From Lepisosteus oculatus (Eukaryota; Chordata; Actinopteri; Semionotiformes; Lepisosteidae), in assembly GCF_040954835.1 (NCBI RefSeq), contig NC_090699.1:16423817-16487816 (forward strand): a DNA stretch of 64,000 bases, given 5' to 3'. Shown piece by piece: positions 1 through 10,904 of this stretch (the first letter of the stretch is position 1; each line of letters starts with the position of its first letter). The notes under the pieces are model-generated. The model had not been told where the DNA came from. It searched no databases and was given only the letters and a program-made list of their open reading frames with translations. A program made the position numbers and the translations under genes.

Positions 1-889
1 ATATCATGTGTTAATGCTACTTAAGGGCAGGAATATTGATTAATACTGATAAACTAACAAAAATGTACCTGTATGTGCAAAAACTCTATTTTCCTGCTTA
101 TGAATACCATTATTGTTGCAAGCAGAAGTTCTTCAAGAGGTAGAATTAATTACGTTGTGTGAAAGGAGAGTTAGACGGACCAGGCAGATTCCAGGGCTGG
201 GGGAGAGGTTAGGAGAGAAGGGAGAACTGATCACTTTGAAGTTGAAAACAGTTCTGTAAATGGAAAAGAAACCAAGGTTGCGGTAGCACCAGCCGGAACT
301 GGTTCTGAGCTGAGAGAATCCAGCAGGAGAAAAGCAAGGCCCCAGCTCACACCTCTGTCCAGCCAGAGAAGACAAAAGCAGGGTCCTGAGAGAGAGAGGG
401 GGAGAGGCCTCTCAAGCTGGATCTCCCATGTGCATGCAAATAAAGACCCTCTGCTCCAGCTGGGGCTTTGTTGTCCACTGAGAGATTTTATACAAGGACA
501 TTTTCTCCCACAGAATCATCCAACATCGATGAGCGATACAAGAGAGTCGAAAAGAGCCGATCGCCTCACCTCCTGGCGCTGGCCTGGCAGAGAAGACTCA
601 GCCTTGTGAATCACCCCCCGGGCTCCCCCAGGACAAGACAGAGCCCAGCCCAGATCCAGACCCCGCCGTGTCTGTACAGGGTACGACTCGACTCCAGCTC
701 CCCCCTTGGCTAACAAAGAGGCAGACCTCGCCTCCAGGGGGGGGGCTGCATGCCGCGGCCGAATTTACCTAAGCAAATCGCCGCCTATCCTTCCGGCAAC
801 CTGCCTGCGCTGCACGGGCTCAGAGCCGAGAGCTACAACAGCAGCCGCCTGCTCAGGGAGGGAGAGGAGAAACTTCAATTCCCCTGACC
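1..889. other. Upstream region, no gene recognised; GC-rich from about 600
   Basis: The first 450 bases are AT-rich and hold no convincing coding frame. From about 600 to 890 the sequence becomes GC-rich with several CpGs, which would suit a promoter and 5' untranslated region for the GIMAP gene that follows. No TATA box was seen. Confidence 0.3.
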
Positions 890-899
890 ATGTCCCAAG
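890..899 (+). CDS. Candidate first coding exon of the GIMAP gene (ten bases)
   Basis: An ATG in fair context (gaccATGt) is followed by TCC CAA G and a splice donor, gttagt. The exon would code Met-Ser-Gln and leave one base over. The GTPase exon starts in the matching phase after its acceptor at 2591, so the joined start would read MSQGPRSETRIVLLG. Fish GIMAP genes often have a very short first coding exon, so this fits the family, but the link is inferred from phase and consensus only and the intron would be 1.7 kb. Confidence 0.4.
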
Positions 900-1149
900 G
901 TTAGTGTGCGCTTTCTTTCCAAAATTGTAATACTAACACACTAGCGTGACGGGAGAAGTAACTATGAGAGGCATGATGATTTTAAGCGATACGGAATAAC
1001 TAAGGTTGCACAATTGTTTCTGGAATGTGTCCCCACTGTGTCCGAGTATGAGATGTTGGCCACATACAGATAAAGAGCTATTTCACCTGTTCTGCGATAT
1101 TTACACAACAGCAGAGTTACAGGTATTTCCGGCTGGGGTTTTTATATGT

Positions 1150-1345
1150 GGGCAGTATGGTGGCGCAGTGGTTAATGTTGCAGGGCCTCGGGTTCAATTG
1201 CTGGGGTGCTCTCTGCGTGGAGTTTGTATGTTCAGTCCAGGTGCTCAGGTTTCCTCCCGCGGTCCCAAGGCACACTGGTGGATGACCGGGGAAAACCGGC
1301 CCTGGTGCGAGTGTGTGTCTCTGTGTGTTTGCGTGGTGTCCTTGT
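1150..1345 (+). repeat. tRNA-headed SINE, 5' part
   Basis: The head carries a pol III A box (tggcgcagtgg) and a B box (gggttcaattgc), followed by the body seen many times in this window (gtggagtttgtatgttc, tttcctcccgcggtccc). It stops before the usual 3' end. Confidence 0.75.
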
Positions 1346-2124
1346 AAGTAATAGGATATAATGGAGGAAAACATCATACCAGCCGAAAACTGCGAGCGAA
1401 TAAGCAGCGAAATGAGAGTCCCTCTGCTGGATTTGCCTAAACAAATGACTGTTGTTCCTCCAGCCAGCCCTCGGCCAGACCTCATCCTGTTAGAGTTTCC
1501 CTATCAGAACACGCAGACATGGAGCCACTCAGAGGTGCAACTTCACTTGGGCAGCATGTCTTCAGGCCCCAGAATGAAGGAAATGCACCCGGTGGACATG
1601 CAGACTCCCCACAGAAGGTGCCCAGGGATCCGGGGGCTGTGAGGCAGCAGCGATCGCTGCCCCGGCCCCCACTGTGCCCACCACTGTCAAATCCCTGTTG
1701 TGCCATGCCCTTAGATGGAGACTGGGGCACGACAATGAATAGTGACCGATCTAGACTCAGCGGAGGAGATTAATAGGTTTATTGGGCTTAATTAGGAGGG
1801 TGTTTAGGAGATGTGGGGGCGGAAGAGCTCTGGGAGGGTCCTGGGAAAAAGACCTGAAAAGGGCACGTGAGACGTGCCTAGGCTGACTCAATGACTGAGC
1901 CCTGAGGCATGCATCAGGGCTTAAATAGTCTGTGAGGTTCCCCTAATGAGGTAGAAAGGCCCAGCCTGATCTCATTTGAGATGGCCCTGACGAGCTACTT
2001 CCACGTGGGATGGAATTCAATGCAGGTGTACTGGAGCTCATCGGGGTGTCACAGTCTCCCTGTGTTTTAGTTAAATTCTCAAAGATCACCTGCTATGAAT
2101 GAGTGGTCAATTTCCATTGGAAAG
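1346..2124. other. Presumed GIMAP intron sequence, no gene seen
   Basis: No exon-like signal was found between the two SINE copies. If the ten-base exon at 890 is real, this lies in the first intron. Confidence 0.3.
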
Positions 2125-2336
2125 CACGGGAGGGACAGTGGCCTCTCAGTGCTGGGGTCCTGGGTTCAATTCCTGGGGTGCTGTCTGTGTGGAGTTTGCA
2201 TGTTCTCCTCATGGTCACATGGGTTTTCTCCCACAGTCCAAAGACACACTGGTTGGTTATTTGGTTTCTGGGAAAGCAGGCCATGCATGTGTACATGTGT
2301 GTATGCGTGCGCCCTGTGATGGACTGGTGTCCTGTC

Positions 2337-2380
<44 letters not shown>

Positions 2381-2555
2381 TGGACTGGTGTCCTGTGATG
2401 GACTGGTGTCCTGTCCAGGGTGTGTGTGTGTGTGTCTGTGGTGGACTGGTGTCCTGTCCAGACTGTACCCTGCCTTGTGCCTGCTGCATGCTGGGATAGA
2501 CTCTGGCGCCCTGTACTGGAGAAAGCGCTTCAGGAATGAATGGGAACGGATATAA
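2125..2555 (+). repeat. tRNA-headed SINE with TG microsatellite, next to the GIMAP splice acceptor
   Basis: The body and 3' end of the tRNA-headed SINE are present (tgggttcaattcctgggg near the start, ctgtactggagaaagcgc near the end), but the A-box part looks replaced. A TG run lies at about 2340-2379 and the motif 'gatggactggtgtcctgtcc' is repeated. The element ends about 35 bases before the acceptor of the GTPase exon. Confidence 0.8.
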
Positions 2556-2591
2556 GAAGCATGCCGGCTTGTCGCTCGCCTGTTCCCGCAG

Positions 2592-3376
2592 GGCCTCGGA
2601 GCGAAACGAGGATCGTGCTGCTGGGGAGAGCGGGATCCGGGAAGAGCGCCACGGGAAACACCATCCTGGGAGCAGCCGCGTTCGCACCCGGGACAGCCAC
2701 GCAGAGCTGCGCCAGAGCCGAGCGGCGCGTGGGCGGGCGGCAGGTGGTGGTGATCGACACCCCCGGCTCCGTGCTCGAGGGCGAGGGCAGGGGGCCCGAG
2801 GCGCGGAGGTGCGTCTCTCTGGGCGCCCCGGGGCCCCACGCCTACCTGCTGGTGATCGACCCCGGCCGGCTCACGGCCGAGGACGAGGCGGCGGCGGCCC
2901 GGGTGCGGCACGTTTTCGGGGAGGCGTCCGAGAGACGCACCATCGCGCTGCTGACGCACGGGGACCGGCTGACGGAGCGGCGCCAGCAGGAGGCGCTGGA
3001 GGGCCAGCGGGTTTGGCGGGAGATCCTGCAGAGGTTCGGCCGCCGCTACCACGTCTTCAATAACGGGGACCCCGGCGACGGCCGACAGGTCGGGGAGCTG
3101 CTGGACAAGATCGACCGCTTGGGCGAGGAGGGCGGGACGTGCCGCCGGGCGGAGGAGGGCGAGGGCGTCCCGCGCAGGAGGGGGGGCGCGATCCGCGGCA
3201 CCGAGAGGAGGTCGGCGCCCCAGCGCGGCGCGGCGGAGGAGGAGAAGCCGCCCGCCCCGACGGGGGGGCGCTGGTTCGGCCCCCTGCGGGAGGAGGAGTG
3301 GGCCCTGCTGGGCCTGGCGGTGGTCACGGTGGGCGTGGTGGCTGGAGCGGTGGGCGTCGCCACCGCCATGGCGTAA
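2592..3376 (+). CDS. GIMAP (AIG1-type) GTPase, main exon
   Basis: This exon encodes a GTPase of the immunity-associated protein family (GIMAP, AIG1 domain), proteins that bind GTP at intracellular membranes and act in lymphocyte survival and defence. The exon follows a pyrimidine-rich acceptor (cctgttcccgcag). Visible motifs are the P-loop GRAGSGKS, the family NTIL stretch just after it, G2 Thr in GTATQSC, G3 DTPG, the conserved box GPHAYLLVI, and THGD in the G4 position, followed by YHVFNN in the G5 region. A basic, low-complexity linker leads to a C-terminal hydrophobic segment (about WALLGLAVVTVGVVAGAVGV) that ends three residues before the stop, so it is probably tail-anchored. GC content is very high, including third positions. 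Without the ten-base exon, an unspliced start at 2540 inside SINE sequence is possible but less likely. Only one member is in the window although fish GIMAPs are often clustered. Confidence 0.85.
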
Positions 3377-3439
3377 ACGGGGCTACGGCGTGCCCATCAG
3401 TCCCTGTGACAGGCCACGCCCCAGCGGCCCTGGATCTGA

Positions 3440-3925
3440 AACCTTCGCTCGTGATCAGTGGTTAAAACCACCAGTTCAAGTTCAAGTTCATGTTTATTTG
3501 TCATATACAAATATACAAGTACACAGTGCAACAAAATATCCTTCCCCCTGGTCCATGGTGCAAAGACAGACAGGACACTGACATAGACATTGTAGACAGG
3601 ATACACATAGTGCAAAGTGTAAATTTCAAGGCAATACATGATACAATCTACACAACACACCCTGTTTCTGGAATTGGTGTGGGTGCAGGTAGATTCCAGG
3701 GTGTCGAGGAGCCTGACAGCCTGTGGGAAGAAGCTGTTACAGAGTCTGGTGGAGCTAGTCCGTACACTGCGTTATCTCTTCCCAGGTGGTAGGAGGGCAA
3801 AGAGTTTATGGGAGGGGTGGGAAGGGTCTTCTACTAAACTGGAGGCCCTGTGTCTGCAGCGTTTGTGACAGGTGACAGAAATGGAAGAGGGGGAGGCTCC
3901 AAAGATCTTTTAAGCTGTTTCCACA
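3440..3925 (+). repeat. Dispersed non-coding repeat (LINE-tail-like start)
   Basis: It begins with 'tcaagttcatgtttatttgt', the complement of a LINE 3' tail, and runs through a GC-moderate block (gaggagcctgacagcctg) typical of dispersed fish repeats. Related starts occur near 36,420, 39,920 and 59,885. Family not identified with certainty. Confidence 0.45.
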
Positions 3926-3989
3926 ATTCGTCGCAGGGTCTGGCAACAACCAACCGGGTTCATCCTTTCGCATGCGCGCCCAGATTATT

Positions 3990-4257
3990 GTCATCCATTT
4001 TCTAACTGCCTTATCCAGTACAGGGACGTAGGGGAGCAGGATTCTATCCCAGCAAGGGCCAGGCACAAGCCAGGGTACACCCTGGAGGGAACTGTAGTCC
4101 ATCACAGGGCAGACAGACACACACACAGGCACAGACACGGATACACGTTCACACCAGGGCCAGTTTGTCCAGGAACCAGTTAACCTGCCAGCATGTGTTT
4201 GGCCTGTGGGGGGAAACAAGAGCGCTAACAGTAGAGCAATACAAACTCCACACAGAT
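3990..4257 (-). repeat. tRNA-headed SINE, reverse copy
   Basis: Read on the minus strand this is the common SINE body; on the plus strand it shows its marks 'ttatccagtacaggg', 'tatcccagcaagg' and 'caaactccacacaga'. It lacks a clear pol III head. Confidence 0.75.
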
Positions 4258-4520
4258 AGATATCTCTCTTACTCCCCTCCCACTTTCCCTGTCCCTCCCT
4301 TTCAGCCCTGCTGCGATTAAAGGGCTCTGCCTTTCTTTTGATCAGGAATCAAAGCTTAATCAGATAAGCAGTGGGGCCCAAGGTCCAACTGTGGCTTCAC
4401 CACACCCTGCCACTGTAAATCCTGGAAGTTCTGTTCAGTTCGCACCCTGACCAGGCTCTTTGCTAATGAGATCTGATAAGATCGTGCCATAAGGGGTGCC
4501 AGAGGATGGTAGGTTCAGAG

Positions 4521-4620
4521 AAGATGGCAGATCCTGTCAGAACTACATTCCCCACGAGGGCGGCTGGTGAAGTTCCACAGCCTTCTGGGGAATGTAGTTC
4601 AGCACGTGATCTGCCATCTT
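4521..4620. repeat. Imperfect inverted repeat with paired YY1-like and ZNF143-like sites
   Basis: The left arm (4521-4553) starts AAGATGGCAGATC and ends ACTACATTCCCC; the right arm (4587-4620) is its near reverse complement, starting GGGGAATGTAGTTC and ending GATCTGCCATCTT, with a 33-base spacer. AAGATGGC resembles the YY1 core and ACTACATTCCCC resembles the ZNF143 core, both usual in promoters. It could be a small palindromic transposon relic instead. Confidence 0.5.
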
Positions 4621-5244
4621 ATTCCAACCTCCCACAGGGGACAACACTGCTGTCAAATTCCATTACTGCTGTCAAATTCCTGCTGTGAAAATATTCTGGA
4701 AAAAAAATCAAATCCAGCTTTAGAAATTGAGTGATGGTTTTTTTTTTCTATCAGCACGTTATGAATTTGTGTTTTATTTACCTGTAATGAAAGTTCAGGT
4801 TGGCAGGAGTCTCACTGCCTTCTGGTCCAGGGAATTCTCCTTCTGGAGGGACATTTATTTTTCATTTCTGTTGTTTCTGACAATGATGTGAATAATCTGC
4901 TACTTATTAAAATTCATTTAAAAAATACAATTGTTCATGCTTGCATTTGTGCGACAATCACTGAATATACCCTTTCATTTAGTTTCTATTTCAGCATTAC
5001 ATCATAGGAAAGGTATAAATGAGTTTGGAGCTGTTTGATCAGACACAGTAAGGAGAGAGAGGCAGCAAGACAGCGCTAATCAATCCCGGGACTGGGATGG
5101 AAACACAAGCCCAAAGAGAGAGAGAGATGCAGTGCTAATTGAACCCACACAGGACCAGAGAGACAGTAAGGCAGAGCTAATTGATCCAGATCCTTGGACA
5201 GAAAGATAGATGGTCAGTACTAATCACAGTCCTAGCTGAATAGC
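4621..5244. other. AT-rich intergenic stretch
   Basis: No gene seen. It holds T runs near 4740, short direct repeats of 'ctgctgtcaaattcc' at about 4645-4685, and repeated 'gagagag' motifs near 5050-5170. Confidence 0.3.
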
Positions 5245-5640
5245 CAGCCTGGATCACCCTGCTACTCACAGCTGGCAGCCCACCGAAGCTCAGCAGGTGT
5301 GAGCCTGGATGGGAGACCTCCTGGAAAAAACTAAGGTTGCTGTTAGTGGGGCCAGTAGGGGGTGCTCACCCTGCAGTCTGTGTGGGTCCTAATGCCTAGA
5401 TTTTCCCTGGTCTTTCCTAATCATGGCCTCCTAATAACCCCCCTCTCTGAACTGGCTTCATCACTCTGCTTCCCTCTGAGAGCTGGTGTGTGTGAGCAGA
5501 CTGGCGCATCATCCAGGTGGGGCTGCACACTGGTGGTGGTGGAAAGGGGGACCCATTACCTGTAAAGAGCTTTGAGTGGAGTGTCCAGAGAAGTGCTTTT
5601 CTATCCGAATCGATTGTTCGATTCAGAGTTGGTTAATTAG
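5245..5640 (+). repeat. 5S-rRNA-headed SINE, nearly full length
   Basis: The head (aagctcagcaggtgtgagcc, then tggatgggagacctcctgg) matches the internal promoter half of 5S rRNA. The body follows (gtcctaatgcc, catggcctcctaataaccc), and the tail is the 'ctgtaaagagctttgagtgg' block seen in every other copy here. Confidence 0.8.
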
Positions 5641-6600
5641 ACGCGCCTGGCTTTCACCACCAGGGCAAGCAGGCGGGTCAGGACGACAGGCAGGCCGAGA
5701 TGCAGCTGATGCTCCTATTTGCATGTGAGGCTATGTGGTGAGCCGATCTCCTGTCACGACAGCGGAGGATCAGACACTGGCAGGGACCGTCAGTCAAGGC
5801 AGCTCGGAGACCCCGAGACACGCCGCTTTTGCAGGTAGGAATAGACACAGCAGAAATGCAAACCATCTGCACAGTTTTGATCGAGCTTGAATAGATCCGG
5901 TCCTTTCAAGCACTCAAGACAAGGCAAGGCGAATGGAGCCGAGAGAACCGTTAGTGAGCCTACTTAGTGATGATCGTGCGGAGTGGCTCGGACGTGCATT
6001 TCAAAACAGTGCGGGTACAATCCAAAGCCCAAAATGATATAGAAAGACTAAATATAAAACCAAATAATGTCCAGAAAGCAGGATTTGGAGGAATGACAGT
6101 GAGTTTAAAGGAAGTAAAGTGGGACAGAGACAGACATGAATTCAGTGGAAGACAGATGGCACCTGTATAAACGGGTTTTCAAGTCCTTCCAGAAGTACAA
6201 CAGCAAAACTGTTGTCAGGAGTGAAGCTGAATACATCTGAGAGAACGATGGCAAACCGCTAGATGGTGAAAAGGAACTAGCTGACGTACTGCAGTAAGTG
6301 AATATTTCACTCAGGTGTTCACTACAAGAGTCAATCTCATGCCCCAGGCAGCAGAAGGACAGGGGTCTGTATTACAGATATCAGTGTAGACGAGGGAGAG
6401 GTGTTTCAGGTACTGGTGTAATGGTGGGATCTTGCCGGTTGTACTCAAGGAAATAAGAGATGTTCTTCAGAAGCCATTGAAATGAAACTCTTCCAACATT
6501 CCCTGGGCACCCACCCAGGGACTGGAGAAAGACTAATGGGGCTCCCATCCGCAGGAAGGGTGACAAAACTGAGGGTGTACCCTGCCTTGTGCCCGTAGCT
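5641..6600. other. Intergenic, no gene recognised
   Basis: Mixed sequence with only short frames. The stretch 6540-6660 carries the SINE end motif (ctgtactggacagagtgctg). Confidence 0.3.
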
Positions 6601-6889
6601 TGCTGATTAGGCTCCAGCTCCCCTGCAACCCTGTACTGGACAGAGTGCTGAGAAAACAGATGGGATGGATAGATAGTCACCATGGATTTAGAAATGTGTC
6701 AGAGTTCTTTCAACAAACCACAGAGAATAATAGAACCACAGAGCTTGTGATAGAGCATAATACAATTTCTAAAGTTCCCTCTTAAAAATACTCAAATTGC
6801 AAGCTGTAGGATTTTGGAGAAAAGTGAGTTTGGATTGAGAATTGGTGAAATCGAAATGAGAAGGGAGAATACTCAAAATGGGGTGATGT

Positions 6890-7195
6890 AATTAATGGAT
6901 TACCACAGGGGTCTGTACTAGGACCACTGCTCTCTTTAGTTATAACAGTGATATAATTGGTGAATTACCACAGGGGTCTGTACTAGGACCACTGCTCTTC
7001 TTGGTTATAACAGTGATATAATTGGTGGATTACCAAAGGGGTCTATACTAGGACCACTGTTCTTCTTAGTTATAACAGTGATATAATTGGTGAATTACCA
7101 CAGGGGTCTGTTCTAGGACCACTGCTCTTCTTAGTTATAACAGTAATATAATTGGGGAATTACCACAGGGGTCTGTACTAGGACCACTGCTCTTT
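6890..7195 (+). repeat. Tandem duplication of the LINE reverse-transcriptase box
   Basis: About five copies of a roughly 62-base unit with core 'ttaccacaggggtctgtact' and 'aggaccactgctct'. Each unit encodes LPQGSVLGPLL. The unit is not a multiple of three, so copies fall in different frames. Confidence 0.8.
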
Positions 7196-7711
7196 TTAAT
7201 TTGTGTAAATTATCAATTATCTATATGGATCAATGTATGAACTATCTATATACTGGTAGGTAATAAACCAGTCAAATTTGCAGATGATGCTATAGTAGCA
7301 GGACTAGTAGACACTGTAGAAACAGCAAAGGCAACACAAAGACAAAGGACAAATACCAGTCAGACAAAGTTTAATGAAATGCAGGGTTTTGCAGGGTAAT
7401 ATCAACATAACCTATAAATACAAAATGGGAAACGCTGATCTAGAAGAGGTTATGTCTGAAAAGGTTTGAGGTCTTTATGCTGACCTGTGATTTCCATTGA
7501 ATAATGTGGGGAAGGTGTCAGAAAGGTAAAGAAAATGTTAGGATGTAGTTAACAGTATAGAATATAAATCAAGGAATGTTAAAACTGTATAATACACCAA
7601 TTAGGTCTTGTTTAAAATAATCTGTACAGCTTTGGTTGCTGTTTTAGAAGAGCTGTTGCTGCTCTGGAATCAGTGCAGAGAGGAGACATACCAGGGCTGA
7701 GGCGAAAATCC

Positions 7712-8145
7712 AGGAACTGAGTCTCTTTAGTCTGAAGGGAGTGTCCCACACTGACAGGCTGAAGGAACTGAGTCTCTTTAGTCTGAAGGGAGTGTCCCAC
7801 ACTGACAGGCTGAAGGAACTGAGTCTCTTTAGTCTGAAGGGAGTGTCCCCCACTGACAGGCTGGAGGAACTGAGTCTCTTTAGTCTGAAGGGAGTGTCCC
7901 ACACTGACAGGCTGGAGGAACTGAGTCTCTTTAGTATGAAGGGAGTGTCCCACACTGACAGGCTGGAGGAACTGAGTCTCTTCAGTCTGAGGGGAGTGTC
8001 CCACACTGACAGGCTGGAGGAACTGAGTCTCTTTAGTATGAAGGGAGTGTCCCACACTGACAGGCTGGAGGAACTGAGTCTCTTCAGTCTGAGGGGAGTG
8101 TCCCACACTGACAGGCTGCAGGATGTGAGTCTCTTTAGTCTTGAA
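7712..8145 (+). repeat. 51-bp LINE-derived minisatellite, eight units
   Basis: The unit contains 'ctgagtctctttagtctgaa' and 'gtgtcccacactgacaggct' and encodes 17 residues, LSLFSLKGVSHTDRLKE, so the frame stays open on both strands for over 400 bases. Variants are few (aag to agg, gtctg to gtatg), which points to recent expansion. The frames here are shadows of the repeat, not genes. Confidence 0.9.
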
Positions 8146-8350
8146 CACAGAAGACTATGAGAAGACTGATGTAAGTATTTAAAATCCTCACAGACATCTA
8201 CAGAATCAATGCAGTGGACTTTTTCACATTGAACAGTAAAACACAAACCAGAGGACACCAGTGGGAAATAAAGGCAAGTGGATCTGAAACCAAGAAAAGG
8301 AGTCACTTCTTTACTCAAACGACGGTGAGAGTGTGGAACTCAAGGGAATG

Positions 8351-9955
8351 AAAAAGAAACATGATTATTACAACATTGATTGAACAGTGCTGATTTAACA
8401 TCGCACACATGGATGTGTGACTGTCACTGTCGTCTGCTACATAAACAAGACAACTGCTAAAACAAAGCAACCGCTAGAGAAAGTAAAAAAATAAAACCTA
8501 GAAAGTATCAACCCACATGATTTCCATATGTAAAATTCAACCTGCTGCTCAACAAAGGGATATTGTGGCCATGAGTCCCCTGAGGGACCAATGCAAAGCA
8601 GAAGAATCCACGGACCCTCCTATCTTCACATGGACTCAGCCACTCCCGTGTGGACACGCCCATCTTCATAAAGACAAAGCACGCAGGCCCTCGGAAGGAC
8701 ACGCCCTCTCACACTTGGGCATGCCCTCTCACACATGGACACGCCCTCTCACACTCAGGACGCACTTACAGCGTGATCAATACCCCCAGCAAGAAGAATC
8801 TGTGGCACTCCGGACAAGTGTACTGGATCTCTCCACGCTTCATCACTGTGGCTGGGGAGATTGTTCCACACCTCCACAACTTTTTGTGCAAAGATTTCTC
8901 TCCTGTTTTCAGTCCCTGGCTTTAATCTTGGGGTACAATTTCGGGCCTTTTTTCTCATTTTGATGGCCGACGCTTGATCTTTCCCTGTTGAAGGGGGAAG
9001 ACACCCAGTTTCCTGGAAAGCCCAAAGGCAGCTGTCAGACAGGCCAGATGACTCCTGACTACCCAACTCAATCACTTCCAAGCTGCACCTGATGCCTCTG
9101 TTGCACTGACTTTTTTATTGGCTGTAGAGTTCTGTACCTCCTCTAGTGTTGTCAAGGTCAACAGGTGGCCCAGTAAAGGCACCAGACACAGACAAGGAGA
9201 TACACTGCATCAGTACCCTTGGCAGGTCAGCCCCTCCCAGCTCTGCGCAGCTCTGCGCATCACCTGCAGACATCAGGTCACTCAGCGCATCACTAGCAGA
9301 AGGCAGGAATTTCGGCAGCTCCCATTACTGTCCTGATTACGAAAGGGAGGAAAAGACACTTTCTGAAGCAAAACGTATCACAAAGCCACACGCAGGATAG
9401 TGTGCAACCTGCAGAAGCAGACTGGAATGTGTAGCTCTTGGGTTCCTGTGCTCTCAGCCCTGCTGAGGAAGAGCTCCCCACCGTTGTGCAGATATCAGCT
9501 CCACCTCCAGGCTTGACCACTCCAGTCACTCCTGGATTTGTTTAGAGGAAGTCTTCTTGGCAGCCTTGGAAGTTCTGCACCTTCACACTACCACTGATCC
9601 AAAAGAGACAAATCGTTCAGTCAGACACCCTGATGCCATGCAAAAATCTAGCAGGAAACTGACTCCACTGAAGGGCATAGTTAGTTTTTGACTTAAGTCC
9701 TAATATGATTAAGAAACAGAGACCATTTTTTCCCAACATGCAGTCGTGTTTTCGCTCAATCGGGCTGGTTTTAGACAGTGTGATTTGGGAGATTTTGAGT
9801 TGCTATGGAAGAGTAACGTCTCTGTGGACACTGCTGTCTTGGGTGTGTCTGTGTGTGGAGCCAGAGTTGGTGAGTGTGGGTGTCAGTGTGCTAGTAAGAC
9901 CACACTATGCAATCATAATGTGCTCTCATGTATCTTCTTCTTCTTTTTCACAGCC
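8351..9955. other. Intergenic, repeat scraps only
   Basis: Short tandem 'ggacacgccctctcacac' units lie at about 8650-8760 and a minus-strand LINE 3' scrap (VVEVWNNLPSH) at about 8840-8960. No gene recognised. Confidence 0.3.
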
Positions 9956-10605
9956 TTAGTCCCAGACTGTCCTGGGGTCAGCTGCTTTGGTTGCTCTTCT
10001 CCACTTGTCTCTGTCGAGCACATCTTCCTCACTCACTTCACATACCTCCATATTTTTTCTCGCACAATCTATCCATCTCTTTCTAGGCCTGCCTCTTCCT
10101 CTGTTACCTTCCACCTCAAATTCCATTACCCTCTTTGTTACTTCCTCAACGTCCTTCCTCATGATCTGTCCATACCACCGTAACCTCGCCTCTCGCATCT
10201 TCTCAACCACATCCACCACCCTACATTGTCTACGGATTTCTTCATTTCTGATCTTATCCTTCATTGAAATCTGCAGAATCCATCTCAACATCCTCATTTC
10301 AGTTCTTCTCATCAAGTTCTCTTCCCTCTTTCCAACTGCCAAGCATTCAGCTCCATATAGTAGTACAGGTCTAAAAACAGTCTTGTACATTTTGCACTTT
10401 AACTTTCTAGGAATTTTCCTGTCACAGATTATTCCAGTTATTTCTCTCCACTTGTTCCATCCAGCTTTCACTCTTTGTTTTACTGCCTCCAGTGTTTCTT
10501 CTCCCTTTGCCAGTTTTGATCCAAGGTATTTAAAGCCATCAACTTGTTTCAGTTTTCCTCCATTTGTCTCCATTTGTGCTCTCATGTATATATAACCATA
10601 TTTAA
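9956..10605 (-). mobile_element. LINE 3' end, C-terminal reverse-transcriptase region (RTE-like)
   Basis: An uninterrupted minus-strand frame of about 215 codons carries the family pattern of the region after the RT domain: GFKYLGSKL, KAGWNKWREITGIICD, PVLLYGAECLAV, RMLRWILQISMKDKIRNE, EARLRWYGQIMRKD and GRPRKRWIDCARKNM, ending ADPRTVWD. The upstream RT and endonuclease are missing, so this is a 5'-truncated insertion. Its open frame suggests a fairly young copy. It abuts the 51-bp satellite at 10,612. Confidence 0.85.
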
Positions 10606-10611
10606 CTGAGA

Positions 10612-10832
10612 CACTCTCTTCAAGCTGAAGGAACTGAGTCTTTTTAGTCTGAAGGGAGTGTCCCACACTGACAGGCTGAAGGAACCGAGTCTCTTTAGTC
10701 TGAAAGATTGTCCTACAGTGAAGGGCTGAAGGAACTGAGTCTCTTTAGGCTGAAGGGAGTGTCCCACACTGACAAGCTGAAGGAACCGAGTATCTTTAGT
10801 CTGAAAGATTGTCCTACAGTGATGGCCTGAAG
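10612..10832 (+). repeat. 51-bp LINE-derived minisatellite, about four units
   Basis: Same unit as at 7.7 kb, with alternating variants 'gaagggagtgtcccacact' and 'gaaagattgtcctacagtg'. It ends about 40 bases before the signal-peptide exon of lectin gene 1. Confidence 0.85.
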
Positions 10833-10870
10833 GAACTTCTCTCTCCTCTCTCTCAGTGCTGGCTATTACC

Positions 10871-10904
10871 ATGGACAAGAGGAACATATTTCTCCTGCTT
10901 GCAG
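10871..10904 (+). CDS. Lectin gene 1, signal-peptide exon
   Basis: ATG starts 11 codons (MDKRNIFLLLA) and one extra base before the donor gtaagt. The hydrophobic core continues in the next exon, whose first two bases complete a valine. An acceptor-like ctctctctcag lies just upstream, so a separate 5' untranslated exon is likely. Confidence 0.8.

Larger units (their letters stand above)
6690..8350 (+). mobile_element. CR1-like LINE fragment with two internal tandem expansions
   Basis: This is a 5'-truncated, decayed non-LTR retrotransposon. From 6855 the frame reads GEYSKWGDVINGLPQGSVLG, the reverse-transcriptase box before the catalytic YxDD, later VKFADDAIVAG near 7285. The 'LPQGSVLGPLL' box is repeated about five times between 6890 and 7195. 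Downstream, the C-terminal segment normally read as 'RLxxLGLFSLExRRL' has become eight 51-base units (7712-8145). The end of the pol frame (TTVRVWNSREWKRN-like) reaches about 8350. It cannot be active in this form. Confidence 0.75.

Noticed and set aside
7644-8318. Long open frames on both strands over 7.6-8.3 kb
   Set aside because: They come from the 51-bp tandem unit, whose length is a multiple of three. No start context, splice sites or family support a gene.
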